A DNA stretch of 23,049 bases from JAHJDO01 sp964437505 (GCA_964437505.1 CAYTGU010000018.1:1-23049), one strand, 5' to 3'. Numbered from the stretch's first letter, positions 14,184 to 22,420 are shown. Numbers and translations: made by a program. Notes: generated by a model not told the origin, from the sequence alone.

Positions 14184-15625
14184 AGAATGTAAGAGTTCGT
14201 TTCGCTCCATCCCCAACAGGTTCTCTTCATCTTGGCAATACAAGGACTGCCATATTTAATTGGCTTTTCGCAAGGCATACTGGAGGGAAATTCATACTCC
14301 GGATAGAGGATACTGACAAAGAGCGCTCAACTCCGGAATCGGTAAATTCAATATTTGAAAGCTTAAGATGGTTTGGGCTTGACTGGGACGAAGGGCCTGA
14401 TGTTGGAGGGGATTTCGGACCTTATTATCAGATGCAGAGACTGGATAAATATAAAAAGTACATAGATATATTGATCAAGAAAAATATGATTTACCCATGT
14501 TTCTGCACTACTGAAAGACTTGCAGAGATGCGGCATCAGATGCAAAAGCAAAAACTGCCGCCCAGATATGACGGTAAATGCAGGAATTTAAGCAAAGAAG
14601 AAATCGAGCATCTAACCTCTCGGGGCATAAAACATGTTCTGCGATTCAAAGTTCCTACTGCCGGTACTACAGAATTTAAAGACCTCATTCACGGGAAAAT
14701 ATCCATTGAGAATTCCGTTCTGGATGATTTTGTTATTGTTAAATCCAATGCTGGTCCAACGTATAACTTTGCGTGTGTTGTTGATGATATAGAAATGAAG
14801 ATAACTCATGTTATAAGAGGAGATGACCATATTTCAAACACACCGAAGCAGATTGCTATATACAAGGCATTAGGAATTAATTCTCCTGAATTTGCGCATA
14901 TCCCTTTAATTCTGGGGACTGATAAGGCAAAATTGAGCAAACGCCATGGCGCAGCTTCCCCTCTTGAATATAGAGATATGGGGTATCTTTCTCATGCATT
15001 GCTTAACTTTCTTATCCTGCTTGGCTGGGCTCCCGGAGATAATCGTGAAGTTATGAGCAGAGATGAAATTATAGAGAGTTTTTCAATAGAAAAGATAAAT
15101 GACAGAAATGCTGTTTTTGACAGCCAGAAGCTTGATTGGATGAATGGTTTATATATAAGAAAAATGCCCCTGGGTGAATTGGCAGATATTGCCATGGAAG
15201 AGTTAAAGAAGGCGAATATTATAAAAGACATTGACGCTTGTAACATCGGCAAAGTTTTTAAAGTAGTTGGATTAATCCAGGAACGTCTCAAAAAGTTTTC
15301 CGAAATTCCACAGCTTATAAATTACTTCTTCAATGAACCCATATATGAAGAAAAACCAGTTCGCAAGTTTTTAAAGAAGGATGGTATCCCGGAAATGCTG
15401 CAGGAATTGCGCAAAGTAATAGAAGGAATAAAATCATTTGATATCGAAACACTTGAGAGCGTAGTAAGAGAGTTTATTGAGAAAAAAGAACTGAAAGCCG
15501 GGCAAGTTATTCATCCTGTAAGAGTTGCGCTTACTGGACGCGCTGCAAGCCCGCCAATATTTGATGTAATGCAAGCTTTGGGAAAACAAACCTGTCTAAA
15601 AAGAATCAAAAAATTTTCAACATAA
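14159..15625 (+). CDS. gltX: Glutamyl-tRNA synthetase
   Basis: This 488-residue class I synthetase charges tRNA-Glu, and possibly tRNA-Gln as well; the sequence alone does not show whether it is discriminating. The HIGH-type motif is PSPTGSLHLGNTRTA (HLG at 24-26), and the KMSKS-type motif is KLSKRHG at 258-264. LRIEDTDKERS, THVIRGDDHISNTPKQ and LNFLILLGWAPGD are typical blocks. The C-terminal anticodon-binding half ends with VALTGRAASPPIFDVMQALGK. The ATG at 14159 lies inside the secretin gene, with only a weak GGAAG site, so translation is probably coupled. Confidence 0.96.
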   Translation: MHNNNADLKNVRVRFAPSPTGSLHLGNTRTAIFNWLFARHTGGKFILRIEDTDKERSTPESVNSIFESLRWFGLDWDEGPDVGGDFGPYYQMQRLDKYKKYIDILIKKNMIYPCFCTTERLAEMRHQMQKQKLPPRYDGKCRNLSKEEIEHLTSRGIKHVLRFKVPTAGTTEFKDLIHGKISIENSVLDDFVIVKSNAGPTYNFACVVDDIEMKITHVIRGDDHISNTPKQIAIYKALGINSPEFAHIPLILGTDKAKLSKRHGAASPLEYRDMGYLSHALLNFLILLGWAPGDNREVMSRDEIIESFSIEKINDRNAVFDSQKLDWMNGLYIRKMPLGELADIAMEELKKANIIKDIDACNIGKVFKVVGLIQERLKKFSEIPQLINYFFNEPIYEEKPVRKFLKKDGIPEMLQELRKVIEGIKSFDIETLESVVREFIEKKELKAGQVIHPVRVALTGRAASPPIFDVMQALGKQTCLKRIKKFST

Positions 15626-15638
15626 AAGGGAGATAAAT

Positions 15639-16157
15639 ATGAAGTTGTTGAAATTGGCATTAATAGTGACATTAGTCTTGGCATTCACGATCCCGACTGT
15701 CCTGGCTGATCAGAAAGTTACAGCTAAAAAAAGCATTGGCGAAACAATAATTATGGATGAGCAGACAGGAGATTATGCTCTGGAAGTTTGTAATGATATT
15801 CCATTTCCTAATGATGGTGATACTAATTGGGAAGACATAAAGGCTATTGTTTTCAATCCATTAGGCACAGCGATTTGGGATGAAGGACACCCTAACACAA
15901 AAACAGTGGAAGGAACTATTGTAAATACCCATAACTCAGATAAAGCGGAAAGTCTGTCATCAGATTATGTTCCTTCATTATCAGCAAAAGCATTACTTGC
16001 CGTAAATGGGAACGATCCTATAGTTTATGTTACTCGAACAGGCCAATGTTATCATAGAGGCAGTTGTAGTTATCTCAGAAAATCCAAAATTCCAATGAGG
16101 TTAAGCGAAGCACGAAAGCTATATAGACCTTGTAAAAGGTGTAATCCTCCGCAATAG
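15639..16157 (+). CDS. Exported protein with a C-terminal HxxxC...CxxC metal-site tail
   Basis: This 172-residue protein has a Sec signal peptide (about 1-23, cleavage near LA-DQ). The central part, about 35-128, is acidic and unrecognised. The last 44 residues are a clear module: VYVTRTGQCYHRGSCSYL, then SEARKLYRPCKRCNPP. The His139, Cys143, Cys165 and Cys168 spacing resembles the small Ada-like zinc module found at the C-terminus of many unrelated bacterial proteins. The function is not known; metal binding is inferred. A GGGAG ribosome site precedes the ATG, 13 bases after gltX. Beyond its TAG the same frame stays open for 17 codons and includes CKDCGEELF, a second zinc-ribbon-like motif. 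Confidence 0.75.
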   Translation: MKLLKLALIVTLVLAFTIPTVLADQKVTAKKSIGETIIMDEQTGDYALEVCNDIPFPNDGDTNWEDIKAIVFNPLGTAIWDEGHPNTKTVEGTIVNTHNSDKAESLSSDYVPSLSAKALLAVNGNDPIVYVTRTGQCYHRGSCSYLRKSKIPMRLSEARKLYRPCKRCNPPQ

Positions 16158-16242
16158 ATATATGATATTCCAAAAATATATTGTAAAGATTGTGGAGAGG
16201 AATTGTTTTAAAAGATGATATAACAAACCGTGAAGGTTGCAA

Positions 16243-16284
16243 ATGATAAAAAAACTAGAACAGATATTTAAGGAGATAAAATGA
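16243..16284 (+). CDS. 13-residue reading frame overlapping the next gene (possible leader peptide)
   Basis: MIKKLEQIFKEIK is followed by TGA in an ATGA overlap with the start of the membrane-protein gene at 16281. A GAAGG site lies upstream. It contains the downstream gene's own AAGGAG ribosome site, so its translation could couple to or modulate that gene. It may also be fortuitous. Confidence 0.25.
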   Translation: MIKKLEQIFKEIK

Positions 16285-16793
16285 AGATTAAACGAGCAAT
16301 AGATTTTGTTAAGCGCAATGCAAAGATACTTCTGTTAATATATATTGCTGTTATGATTTCAGTTATAGCAGTAAAGCAGATAAAAATTAGTAAGCAAGGA
16401 GAAGCGGTATTAAAGAATACCAGACTTATATTAAAGCAAAATGTAGTTTTAGCAGAAGGGCAGGGAGCTTTGGCAGAAGGATCGGCTGATTGGGTAAAAG
16501 ACTTCGGCGAAGCTTTTATGTTATTAGGAAAGATGAATGTTGATTTAAGAAATAAAGTTAACTCTCTGGCAGAAACAAATACACTATTGTTAGTGGAAAT
16601 TTATACAAATATAGAAAAAGACAAAGTAAAGCAATTAAAATTTATAGACAAACTTATCAAAATTACGAATACAAAAGAGCCGGTTAAAGATCTAACAGAA
16701 GCACAGAAAATGGGAAAGAAATTAGGAAAAGACACAGTTGAAATGATGAAAGCTATGGAAGAAGAACTTCATAAAGCTGGTTATCCTTGGTAA
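16281..16793 (+). CDS. Single-pass membrane protein of unknown function
   Basis: This 170-residue protein has a short basic N-terminus (MKIKRAIDFVKRNAK), one hydrophobic segment at about 16-33 (ILLLIYIAVMISVIAV), and a long helical, charged remainder. The layout suggests an N-in anchored protein with a periplasmic helical domain. Residues about 38-75 (ISKQGEAVLKNTRLILKQN, then AEGQGALAEGSADW) and the C-terminal third (KKLGKDTVEMMKAMEEELH) look like amphipathic helices. I do not recognise a family. The ATG at 16281 has AAGGAG 7 bases upstream. It is the last gene before a gap of about 350 bases that holds repeats and the heat-shock promoter. Confidence 0.65.
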   Translation: MKIKRAIDFVKRNAKILLLIYIAVMISVIAVKQIKISKQGEAVLKNTRLILKQNVVLAEGQGALAEGSADWVKDFGEAFMLLGKMNVDLRNKVNSLAETNTLLLVEIYTNIEKDKVKQLKFIDKLIKITNTKEPVKDLTEAQKMGKKLGKDTVEMMKAMEEELHKAGYPW

Positions 16794-16932
16794 AAACGAT
16801 ACATCGTCCTTTATCCCAAATCTCTCAACAAGATTTGCCGCAATCGTTAACAAAATTCTTTCTATCACCAAATCTACAGATAATCGCCAGCTAAAGCCAA
16901 AGAATACGAACGGCAGAATGACAAACGAAATT
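16794..16932. other. Stretch without a convincing gene
   Basis: No plus-strand gene is seen. On the minus strand a frame stays open from 16940 into the preceding gene. Its central part (about 16800-16930) reads like a hydrophobic protein, with FFGFSWRLSVDLVIERILL and IAANLVERFGIKDDVS. Its only upstream start is a TTG inside a repeat hairpin, and its 3' part overlaps the coding end of the membrane-protein gene. It may be a relic of a gene or part of a dispersed element. No terminator with a T-run is visible after 16793. Confidence 0.4.
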
Positions 16933-16952
16933 GGGTTCAAAATATTGAACCC
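16933..16952. repeat. Small hairpin repeat, GGGTTCAA-N4-TTGAACCC
   Basis: Perfect 8-bp arms flank a 4-base loop (AATA). The architecture GGGnnCAA-N4-TTGnnCCC is shared with 16992-17011 and 1971-1990. The right side continues CCTACAG, and the second copy is preceded by CCGTAGG, so the units appear to lie in a longer repeated context. Confidence 0.6.
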
Positions 16953-16991
16953 CTACAGTTTCCAAAATCACACGTCAAGATTCATCCGTAG

Positions 16992-17011
16992 GGGCACAAT
17001 ATCTTGTGCCC
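16992..17011. repeat. Small hairpin repeat, GGGCACAA-N4-TTGTGCCC
   Basis: Perfect 8-bp arms flank TATC. The arms are identical to those of the copy at 1971-1990, about 15 kb away, which sits at the end of the element that breaks the ORF6N gene. The repeat lies 40 bases after the related hairpin at 16933-16952, forming a pair in the gap upstream of hrcA. Confidence 0.65.
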
Positions 17012-17066
17012 TGCTCTCTAACGGGGTAAACTGAATATACGCAGTCATCAATGTGATTTTTTCGGC

Positions 17067-17095
17067 TTGACAAAACTCACTCTAATTGCTATTTT
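17067..17095 (+). promoter_or_regulatory. Sigma-70-type promoter of the hrcA-grpE-dnaK-dnaJ operon
   Basis: TTGACA (17067-17072) is a perfect -35 box, followed by a 17-base spacer and TATTTT (17090-17095). The expected start is near 17102, just before the CIRCE operator, which is the standard geometry for HrcA repression. Confidence 0.75.
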
Positions 17096-17105
17096 ATGCT
17101 TAGGT

Positions 17106-17132
17106 TTAGCACTCTCGGCTTTAGAGTGCTAA
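17106..17132 (+). promoter_or_regulatory. CIRCE operator (HrcA binding site)
   Basis: TTAGCACTC, nine bases, GAGTGCTAA: both arms match the CIRCE consensus at all 18 positions. It sits between the predicted start of transcription and the hrcA ribosome site. HrcA bound here blocks transcription until heat stress draws its chaperone partner away. Confidence 0.95.
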
Positions 17133-17145
17133 AAAAGGAGCTGAA

Positions 17146-18198
17146 ATGATTGGGAAAACAATAGGTGGCAACAGAGAAGCAGATATTTTAAAAGTGGCAA
17201 TTTATTCATATATTAATACTGGAGAGCCTATTGCTTCTCAAAAACTGGTTAAGGCTTACAAATTAAACGTATCGTCAGCTACCGTCAGGAATATTTTGGT
17301 AAAATTAGAAGAGCAAGGGTATTTGATACAGCCTCACACTTCTGCAGGGAGGGTTCCTACGGATAAAGGGTACCGCTTTTATGTTAATTATCTTATAAAG
17401 ACAGAACTGCTTACAGACGAAGAAAAAAACTTTATAGACGATGCATATTCAAGCCTTAATTATGATATTGAGTCAATAATTAAAGAGACAATAAAGCTGT
17501 TGTCTTTTACAACCAGCTATATGGGATTCGCAGAACTGCCAAGATTTCATGATAGCGGGACATTCAAACATTTAGAGCTTATAGCTCTTCAAGGCCACAG
17601 AATTATGATTATTATTATTATGCAGTCAGGCGATATGAAGAAAAAGGTGGTTTGCTTTAGGGATGAAGTATCTGGCCCTGATCTGCAAAGGATATGTGCA
17701 TTTCTGAATGAGAATCTGGAAGGGCTTGACTTTATTCATATACGCTCAGATTTTAGAGAGATTTTTAAAGAGAAATATTCCCACCTTGATGAAACAGTAT
17801 ATGACTGTGTGATGGATATACTAGATGTCATTCTTTCTTTTGAGGAAGAAAAAACGGTTTTCATTGATGGCTATGAATATCTTATGCAGTATCCGGAATT
17901 TAGTGATATTAATAAAGCGCAGGCTATGTTCAGGGCATTGAATACAAGGTATTTATCAAAGATTCTTAATATGCCCATTGACAGCAACGGGATAAAAGTT
18001 CTTATTGGCAGGGAAACAGCGGACAGCGACATAGAGAATTGTAGTTTGCTTACCATAAAATATAGCCTATTTGGATCTCCAATGGGATCATTAGGCGTAA
18101 TAGGGCCCAGAAGAATGGCATATTCAAGAGTAATGAGTAAATTAAATTATACTGCAAGTAAACTTAGTGATATTATGACAGATCTCTTACTTGAATAG
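17146..18198 (+). CDS. hrcA: Heat-inducible transcription repressor HrcA
   Basis: This 350-residue protein represses heat-shock genes by binding CIRCE as a dimer. The N-terminal winged helix covers about 1-75 and has EPIASQKLVKAYKLNVSSATVRN and the signature block LEEQGYLIQPHTSAGRVPTDKGYRFYV. The GAF-like and dimerisation parts follow, ending with the conserved GPRRMAYSRVMSKLNY. Length is typical. The ATG has AAGGAG 5 bases upstream, and the gene follows a perfect CIRCE, so it is autoregulated. grpE begins 13 bases after the stop. Confidence 0.97.
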   Translation: MIGKTIGGNREADILKVAIYSYINTGEPIASQKLVKAYKLNVSSATVRNILVKLEEQGYLIQPHTSAGRVPTDKGYRFYVNYLIKTELLTDEEKNFIDDAYSSLNYDIESIIKETIKLLSFTTSYMGFAELPRFHDSGTFKHLELIALQGHRIMIIIIMQSGDMKKKVVCFRDEVSGPDLQRICAFLNENLEGLDFIHIRSDFREIFKEKYSHLDETVYDCVMDILDVILSFEEEKTVFIDGYEYLMQYPEFSDINKAQAMFRALNTRYLSKILNMPIDSNGIKVLIGRETADSDIENCSLLTIKYSLFGSPMGSLGVIGPRRMAYSRVMSKLNYTASKLSDIMTDLLLE

Positions 18199-18211
18199 AC
18201 GGAAAGGGAAA

Positions 18212-18709
18212 ATGAAGGCGCAAAAAAAAATAAAATATACAGTGAAAGAACTGAAGAAGCTGGAAGAAAAATCCGGTTTATGTGATGAAAGGCATGATCA
18301 GCTTTTAAGGCTGCAGGCAGAGTTTGATAATTTCAAAAAGAGGACTGCAAGAGAATATGAATCTCTTGCTAAATTTGCAAATGAGAAATTAATCAATGAG
18401 ATATTACCTGTTGTTGATAATTTTAAAAGAGCAGTAGACTCAGCAGATAAGACGAATAATATCAAAGACCTTAAAAAGGGCATTAAACTGGTTTTAAAGC
18501 AATTTGAGGATATCTTGAGACAAAACGGACTGGAAGAGATAGGGTCTTGTGGTACTCAATTTAATCCTGATAAGCATGAGGCGGTTATGCAGGTAGAAAC
18601 TGATAAACACCCTGAAGACACAGTAGTTGAAGAAGTCAGTACAGGTTACAAGCTGCATGGAAAGGTTATAAGGCCATCTCTTGTAAAAGTGTCAAAAAAA
18701 ACAAAATAA
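18212..18709 (+). CDS. grpE: Nucleotide exchange factor GrpE
   Basis: This 165-residue protein releases ADP from DnaK. The N-terminal coiled coil (about 5-75) contains LLRLQAEFDNFKKRTAREYE, the usual GrpE start of the dimer helix. The beta-wing domain has FNPDKHEAVMQVE and the conserved end VVEEVSTGYKLHGKVIRPSLVKVSK. The charged N-terminal tail is short compared with many GrpEs. A TTG-initiated extension back to 18191 would overlap hrcA; the ATG at 18212, with AAGGGA upstream, is the more likely start. dnaK follows after 28 bases. Confidence 0.95.
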   Translation: MKAQKKIKYTVKELKKLEEKSGLCDERHDQLLRLQAEFDNFKKRTAREYESLAKFANEKLINEILPVVDNFKRAVDSADKTNNIKDLKKGIKLVLKQFEDILRQNGLEEIGSCGTQFNPDKHEAVMQVETDKHPEDTVVEEVSTGYKLHGKVIRPSLVKVSKKTK

Positions 18710-18737
18710 ATAATGAAATAAAAAAGGAGGACTGGTG

Positions 18738-20639
18738 ATGGGTAAAGTAATAGGTATTGATTTAGGAACGACTAATTCCTGCATGGCGGTTATGGAAGGG
18801 GGAAAACCTGTTGTCATCGCTAATGCAGAAGGAAGCAGAACTACGCCGTCTGTTGTAGCAATATCAAAAACAGGAGAAAGATTAGTTGGCCAGATTGCTA
18901 AAAGGCAGGCAGTGTCAAATCCGGAGAATACAATAAGCTCAATAAAGAGAAAGATGGGACTAAAGACAAAGGTAAAGGCAGGTGATAAGGAATATACCCC
19001 TCCTGAGATCTCTGCTGCAATACTCCAGAAGTTCAAACAGGATGCAGAGAGCTATCTGGGAGATAAAGTTGAAAAAGCGGTCATTACTGTTCCCGCTTAT
19101 TTTGATGATAGTCAGCGACAGGCTACCAAGGATGCGGGAAAGATTGCAGGGCTTGAAGTGCTTAGAATCGTAAATGAGCCGACTGCGGCTTCTCTGGCAT
19201 ATGGGCTCGATAAAAAAAAGGAGCAGATTCTTGCAGTGTACGATCTCGGCGGAGGAACATTTGATATATCCATACTTGATATTGGAGATGGGGTTTTTGA
19301 GGTTAAGGCAACTAATGGTAATACTAAATTAGGCGGAGATGACTTTGATCAGAAAATCCTTGACTGGCTGGTCAGTGAATTTAAAAAGTCCAATGGTATG
19401 GATTTGAGTAATGACAAGATGGCAATGCAGAGATTAAGAGAAGGCGCTGAGAAGGCAAAAGTAGAGCTTTCTACTGCTCAGACAGCGAATATAAACCTTC
19501 CGTTCATAACAGCGGACCAAAGCGGACCAAAGCATCTGGATATAACACTTACGCGCGCACAGCTAGAAAAACTGACGCAAGCCCTTGTAGACAGCACGAT
19601 TGGTCCGTGTAAACAAGCGCTGGCTGATGCAAAAATGGAAACAAAGGATATTGATCATGTAATATTAGTTGGCGGGCAGACAAGGTCTCCAAAGGTTCAG
19701 GAAGCTGTAAAGCAGTTTTTTGGCAAAGAACTTTATAAGGGCGTTAACCCTGACGAGGTTGTTGCTGTTGGAGCTGCTATACAGGCCGGTGTGCTTTCAG
19801 GAGAGGTTAAAGATGTAACGCTTCTTGATGTTACACCTCTTTCTCTCGGAATCGAAACATTGGGAGCAGTTTGCACAAGACTTATAGAAAGAAATACAAC
19901 TATTCCGACAAAGAAATCTCAGATATTCAGCACTGCTGCGGATAATCAGCCTGCTGTGAACATACATGTGTTGCAGGGAGAGCGGGAAATGGCGCAGTAT
20001 AATAAAACTCTCGGCAGGTTTGATCTGGTAGGTATACCTTCTGCTCCGCGAGGAGTGCCTCAAATAGAAGTAAGTTTTAATATTGATGCAAATGGAATTA
20101 CACATGTATCTGCCAAGGATTTAGCTACAGGCAAGGAACAATCAATTGTAATAAAGTCCTCCGGGGGTTTGAGTGAAGAAGAGGTAGAAAAGATGGTTAA
20201 GGATGCCGAGTCCCATGCAGAAGAGGATAAGAAGAAAAAAGAGGCAGTTGAAGTTCACAATCAATTGGATTCTTTGATTTATACAACAGAAAAATCCCTG
20301 AAGGATCATGGAGATAAGATAGACGCATCTGAGAAAGGTAAGATACAATCTGCTCTGGACGAAGCTAAAAAGGCTTTAGAGGCTAATGATATTGAGCAGA
20401 TGAAAAAGACTTCTGAAAGCCTGCAACAAGCTGCTCATAAGCTGGCTGAAGTCATGTATCAGCAGGCTGCAAAAGAGCAGCAAGCAGGTGCAGGAGGTCA
20501 GGCACAGGCAGGACCACAGGCAGGACCAAAGCAAGAAAAGAAAAAGTCCGAGAAGGAAGAAGATGTAATAGATGCGGACTATAAGGTAGAAGGAGAAGAT
20601 AAGAAAGATAATACGAAAGACAACGGTAAGAATAAATAG
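18738..20639 (+). CDS. dnaK: Chaperone DnaK (Hsp70)
   Basis: This 633-residue ATP-driven chaperone works with DnaJ and GrpE. The nucleotide-binding domain (1 to about 380) starts GKVIGIDLGTTNSCMAV and has VYDLGGGTFDISIL and HVILVGGQTRSPKVQ. The linker and substrate domain begin at DVTLLDVTPLSLGIE, with FSTAADNQPAVNIHVLQGER. The helical lid follows, then a Gly/Gln/Ala-rich stretch (AGAGGQAQAGPQAGP) and the conserved EEDVIDADY. About 18 very charged residues continue after this motif, which is longer than the usual DnaK tail. AAGGAGG 7 bases before the ATG at 18738 sets the start; an in-frame GTG one codon upstream is less likely. The TAG stop shares its last base with the dnaJ GTG. Confidence 0.98.
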   Translation: MGKVIGIDLGTTNSCMAVMEGGKPVVIANAEGSRTTPSVVAISKTGERLVGQIAKRQAVSNPENTISSIKRKMGLKTKVKAGDKEYTPPEISAAILQKFKQDAESYLGDKVEKAVITVPAYFDDSQRQATKDAGKIAGLEVLRIVNEPTAASLAYGLDKKKEQILAVYDLGGGTFDISILDIGDGVFEVKATNGNTKLGGDDFDQKILDWLVSEFKKSNGMDLSNDKMAMQRLREGAEKAKVELSTAQTANINLPFITADQSGPKHLDITLTRAQLEKLTQALVDSTIGPCKQALADAKMETKDIDHVILVGGQTRSPKVQEAVKQFFGKELYKGVNPDEVVAVGAAIQAGVLSGEVKDVTLLDVTPLSLGIETLGAVCTRLIERNTTIPTKKSQIFSTAADNQPAVNIHVLQGEREMAQYNKTLGRFDLVGIPSAPRGVPQIEVSFNIDANGITHVSAKDLATGKEQSIVIKSSGGLSEEEVEKMVKDAESHAEEDKKKKEAVEVHNQLDSLIYTTEKSLKDHGDKIDASEKGKIQSALDEAKKALEANDIEQMKKTSESLQQAAHKLAEVMYQQAAKEQQAGAGGQAQAGPQAGPKQEKKKSEKEEDVIDADYKVEGEDKKDNTKDNGKNK

Positions 20640-21772
20640 TGGCTGCCAAAAGAGACTATTATGAAATACTTGGTGTTGACAAGCACGCTGCAATAGATGA
20701 GATAAAGCGTGCTTATAGGAAGTTCGCACATAAATATCATCCTGATAAGAATCAGGGAAATAAAGAGTCTGAAGAAAAATTCAAAGAGGCTTCTGAGGCT
20801 TATGCAGTACTGAGTGATCCTCAAAAAAGAGCAACCTATGATCAGTTCGGACATAGCGGCTTAGAAGGAGGAGGTTTTAGCGGGTTCAGAAATGCTTCAG
20901 ACATATTCAGCAGTGATGTATTCAGTGATTTCGGGGATATATTTGAAGGATTTTTTGGCAGGGGTTCTCAAGGCACAGGGGGAAGAGGAGCACATAACAG
21001 AGGAGAACATCTTAGATATGATCTGCAGATTACCCTAAAGGAAGCCGCATTCGGTATAGATAGAAGGATCCGTATCTCCAGACCACAAACATGTGAGGTA
21101 TGCAATGGATCCGGCGCCAAAAAGGGAACAAAACGGATCAATTGTCTTCAATGTGGAGGCAGTGGACAGGTAAGCTATTCTCAGGGATTTTTTAGTATAA
21201 ACAGAGCATGTGACAGATGCGGCGGAGAGGGCACGGTAATAACGGATCCGTGCGAGACCTGCAGAGGTACTGGAAGAGTAAATAAGCCTCGTGAACTTAC
21301 TGTTAAGATACCTCCTGGAGTTGATACGGGTTCCCAGTTAAAGGTCAGGGAGGAAGGAGAAGCTGGGACAAGAGGAGGAAGTCCTGGGGATCTATACGTA
21401 GTAATTCATGTAGAGGATGATGAGCTTTTTACTCGGCATGATGACAATATCCTGTGTGAAGTTCCTATAGGCATAACACAGGCAACGCTAGGTGCAGAAA
21501 TAGATGTTCCCACTCTTAAAGGCAAAGCGAAGATGAAGATCCCCCCAGGCACACAGTCAGGGAAAGTGTTTCGCTTACGCGGGCAGGGCGTTCCAAGTCT
21601 ACACGGATATGGTAAAGGAGATGAACTAGTTAGGGTCATAGTTGAAACACCGGTAAAACTGAATGATGAGCAGGAGGGACTTCTTAGAAAGTTTGCTGAG
21701 ATAAGTGGTGAGAATTTAACTCCTATACGCAGGAGCTTTATGGAGAAGTTTAAATCTAAGTTTGGTGGGTAA
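20639..21772 (+). CDS. dnaJ: Chaperone DnaJ (Hsp40, type I)
   Basis: This 377-residue co-chaperone stimulates DnaK ATP hydrolysis and delivers substrates. The J domain (about 4-70) has YHPDKNQGNK with HPD at 34-36. A Gly/Phe-rich linker (GFSGFRNASDIFSSDVF, GFFGRGSQGTGG) follows. The zinc domain has four CxxCxGxG-type repeats: CEVCNGSG, CLQCGGSG, CDRCGGEG and CETCRGTG. The C-terminal domains carry DLYVVIHVEDDELFTRHDDN and LRGQGVPSLHGYGKGDE. It starts with GTG in a TAGTG overlap with the dnaK stop and has no strong ribosome site, so its translation is probably coupled to dnaK. It is the last gene of the operon; a convergent gene ends 12 bases later. Confidence 0.97.
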   Translation: MAAKRDYYEILGVDKHAAIDEIKRAYRKFAHKYHPDKNQGNKESEEKFKEASEAYAVLSDPQKRATYDQFGHSGLEGGGFSGFRNASDIFSSDVFSDFGDIFEGFFGRGSQGTGGRGAHNRGEHLRYDLQITLKEAAFGIDRRIRISRPQTCEVCNGSGAKKGTKRINCLQCGGSGQVSYSQGFFSINRACDRCGGEGTVITDPCETCRGTGRVNKPRELTVKIPPGVDTGSQLKVREEGEAGTRGGSPGDLYVVIHVEDDELFTRHDDNILCEVPIGITQATLGAEIDVPTLKGKAKMKIPPGTQSGKVFRLRGQGVPSLHGYGKGDELVRVIVETPVKLNDEQEGLLRKFAEISGENLTPIRRSFMEKFKSKFGG

Positions 21773-21784
21773 AGTCAATTTTTT

Positions 21785-22420
21785 TTAACTGGTTTTTTTC
21801 CAAACCCTCTTCAATAGATCAACGTAAGACCTGACTATTTTTCTTGCGTCTTCTTTTATGAGAAACATTGGGTTTCCACCTGCTATAGATTCCCAGCCTG
21901 TTCCTATCAAGGAGTCTTTATATTTTGAGAGAATAGTATTTGTTTTTGCATCCTTTAATTTTATTTCCAACAGGATTTTTGTTTTACCAAAGCCCAGAAA
22001 CCCAAGATGAGACCGCCATAACTGGTTTCCATAATCAACCGTAAAATTAGATGTAACTTTTAGCGCATTGGGTTTACCTAGCGCTTTTTTATCATATGTA
22101 ACAGATTTCAAAAAGCCAGCTCTTTCAAAAGCGATACTAATCTGTCCCCTTATATAGTTTCGCATTATTCTATCGTCTGCTGTTAGGTTTTTACCGTTTT
22201 TCCCCGGCCTCTGTATATATGCTATCTCGTAATTTCTGAGCTTAACACATGGATTTATATAAAGTTTTGCATTTGGCTTATATGAATTTCTAATAAGACA
22301 TCTTTGCGTGGAACATCCTGAGATGCAAAGAGTAAAAAGAAAGAAGGAAAAAGGGAAAAGGAAAAAAGTTAATCTTTTCCTTGTTGCTATATTTTTTTTG
22401 CTTTTTTCTATTCTATTCAC
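21785..22420 (-). CDS. Predicted lipoprotein, DUF4410-like
   Basis: This 211-residue protein has a basic N-region rich in Lys and Arg, a hydrophobic core (LTFFLFPFSFFLFTLCI) and a lipobox SGC, with the lipidated cysteine near residue 36. The mature part fits the outline of DUF4410: an early block about a released small-molecule-like pair of strands, RGQISIAFERAGFLKSV, then VDYGNQLWRSHLGFLGFGKTKILLEIKLKDAKTN-type strands split by Gly residues. The function of that family is not established. The start is GTG at 22420, supported by AAGGAG 6 bases upstream that overlaps the stop region of the YjbQ gene 3 bases away, so the two form an operon. It converges on dnaJ, with no clear hairpin terminator between. 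Confidence 0.65.
   Translation of the reverse strand: MNRIEKSKKNIATRKRLTFFLFPFSFFLFTLCISGCSTQRCLIRNSYKPNAKLYINPCVKLRNYEIAYIQRPGKNGKNLTADDRIMRNYIRGQISIAFERAGFLKSVTYDKKALGKPNALKVTSNFTVDYGNQLWRSHLGFLGFGKTKILLEIKLKDAKTNTILSKYKDSLIGTGWESIAGGNPMFLIKEDARKIVRSYVDLLKRVWKKTS

Noticed and set aside
18191..18211. TTG-initiated extension of grpE overlapping hrcA.
   Set aside because: The ATG at 18212 has a ribosome site and gives a normal GrpE start; the extension adds only seven unconserved residues.
19504..19525. Direct 10-base tandem repeat GCGGACCAAA in dnaK.
   Set aside because: It encodes the normal ITADQSGPKHL segment, and the protein has standard length there, so it is a coincidence of codons and not an insertion.
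21773..21784. Possible terminator between dnaJ and the convergent lipoprotein gene.
   Set aside because: T-runs are present on the plus strand but no stem of useful length precedes them.
22318..22372. Long purine-rich run on the plus strand (AAG/GGAAAA repeats).
   Set aside because: It is the reverse of the codons for the hydrophobic Phe/Leu-rich lipoprotein signal peptide and needs no other explanation.
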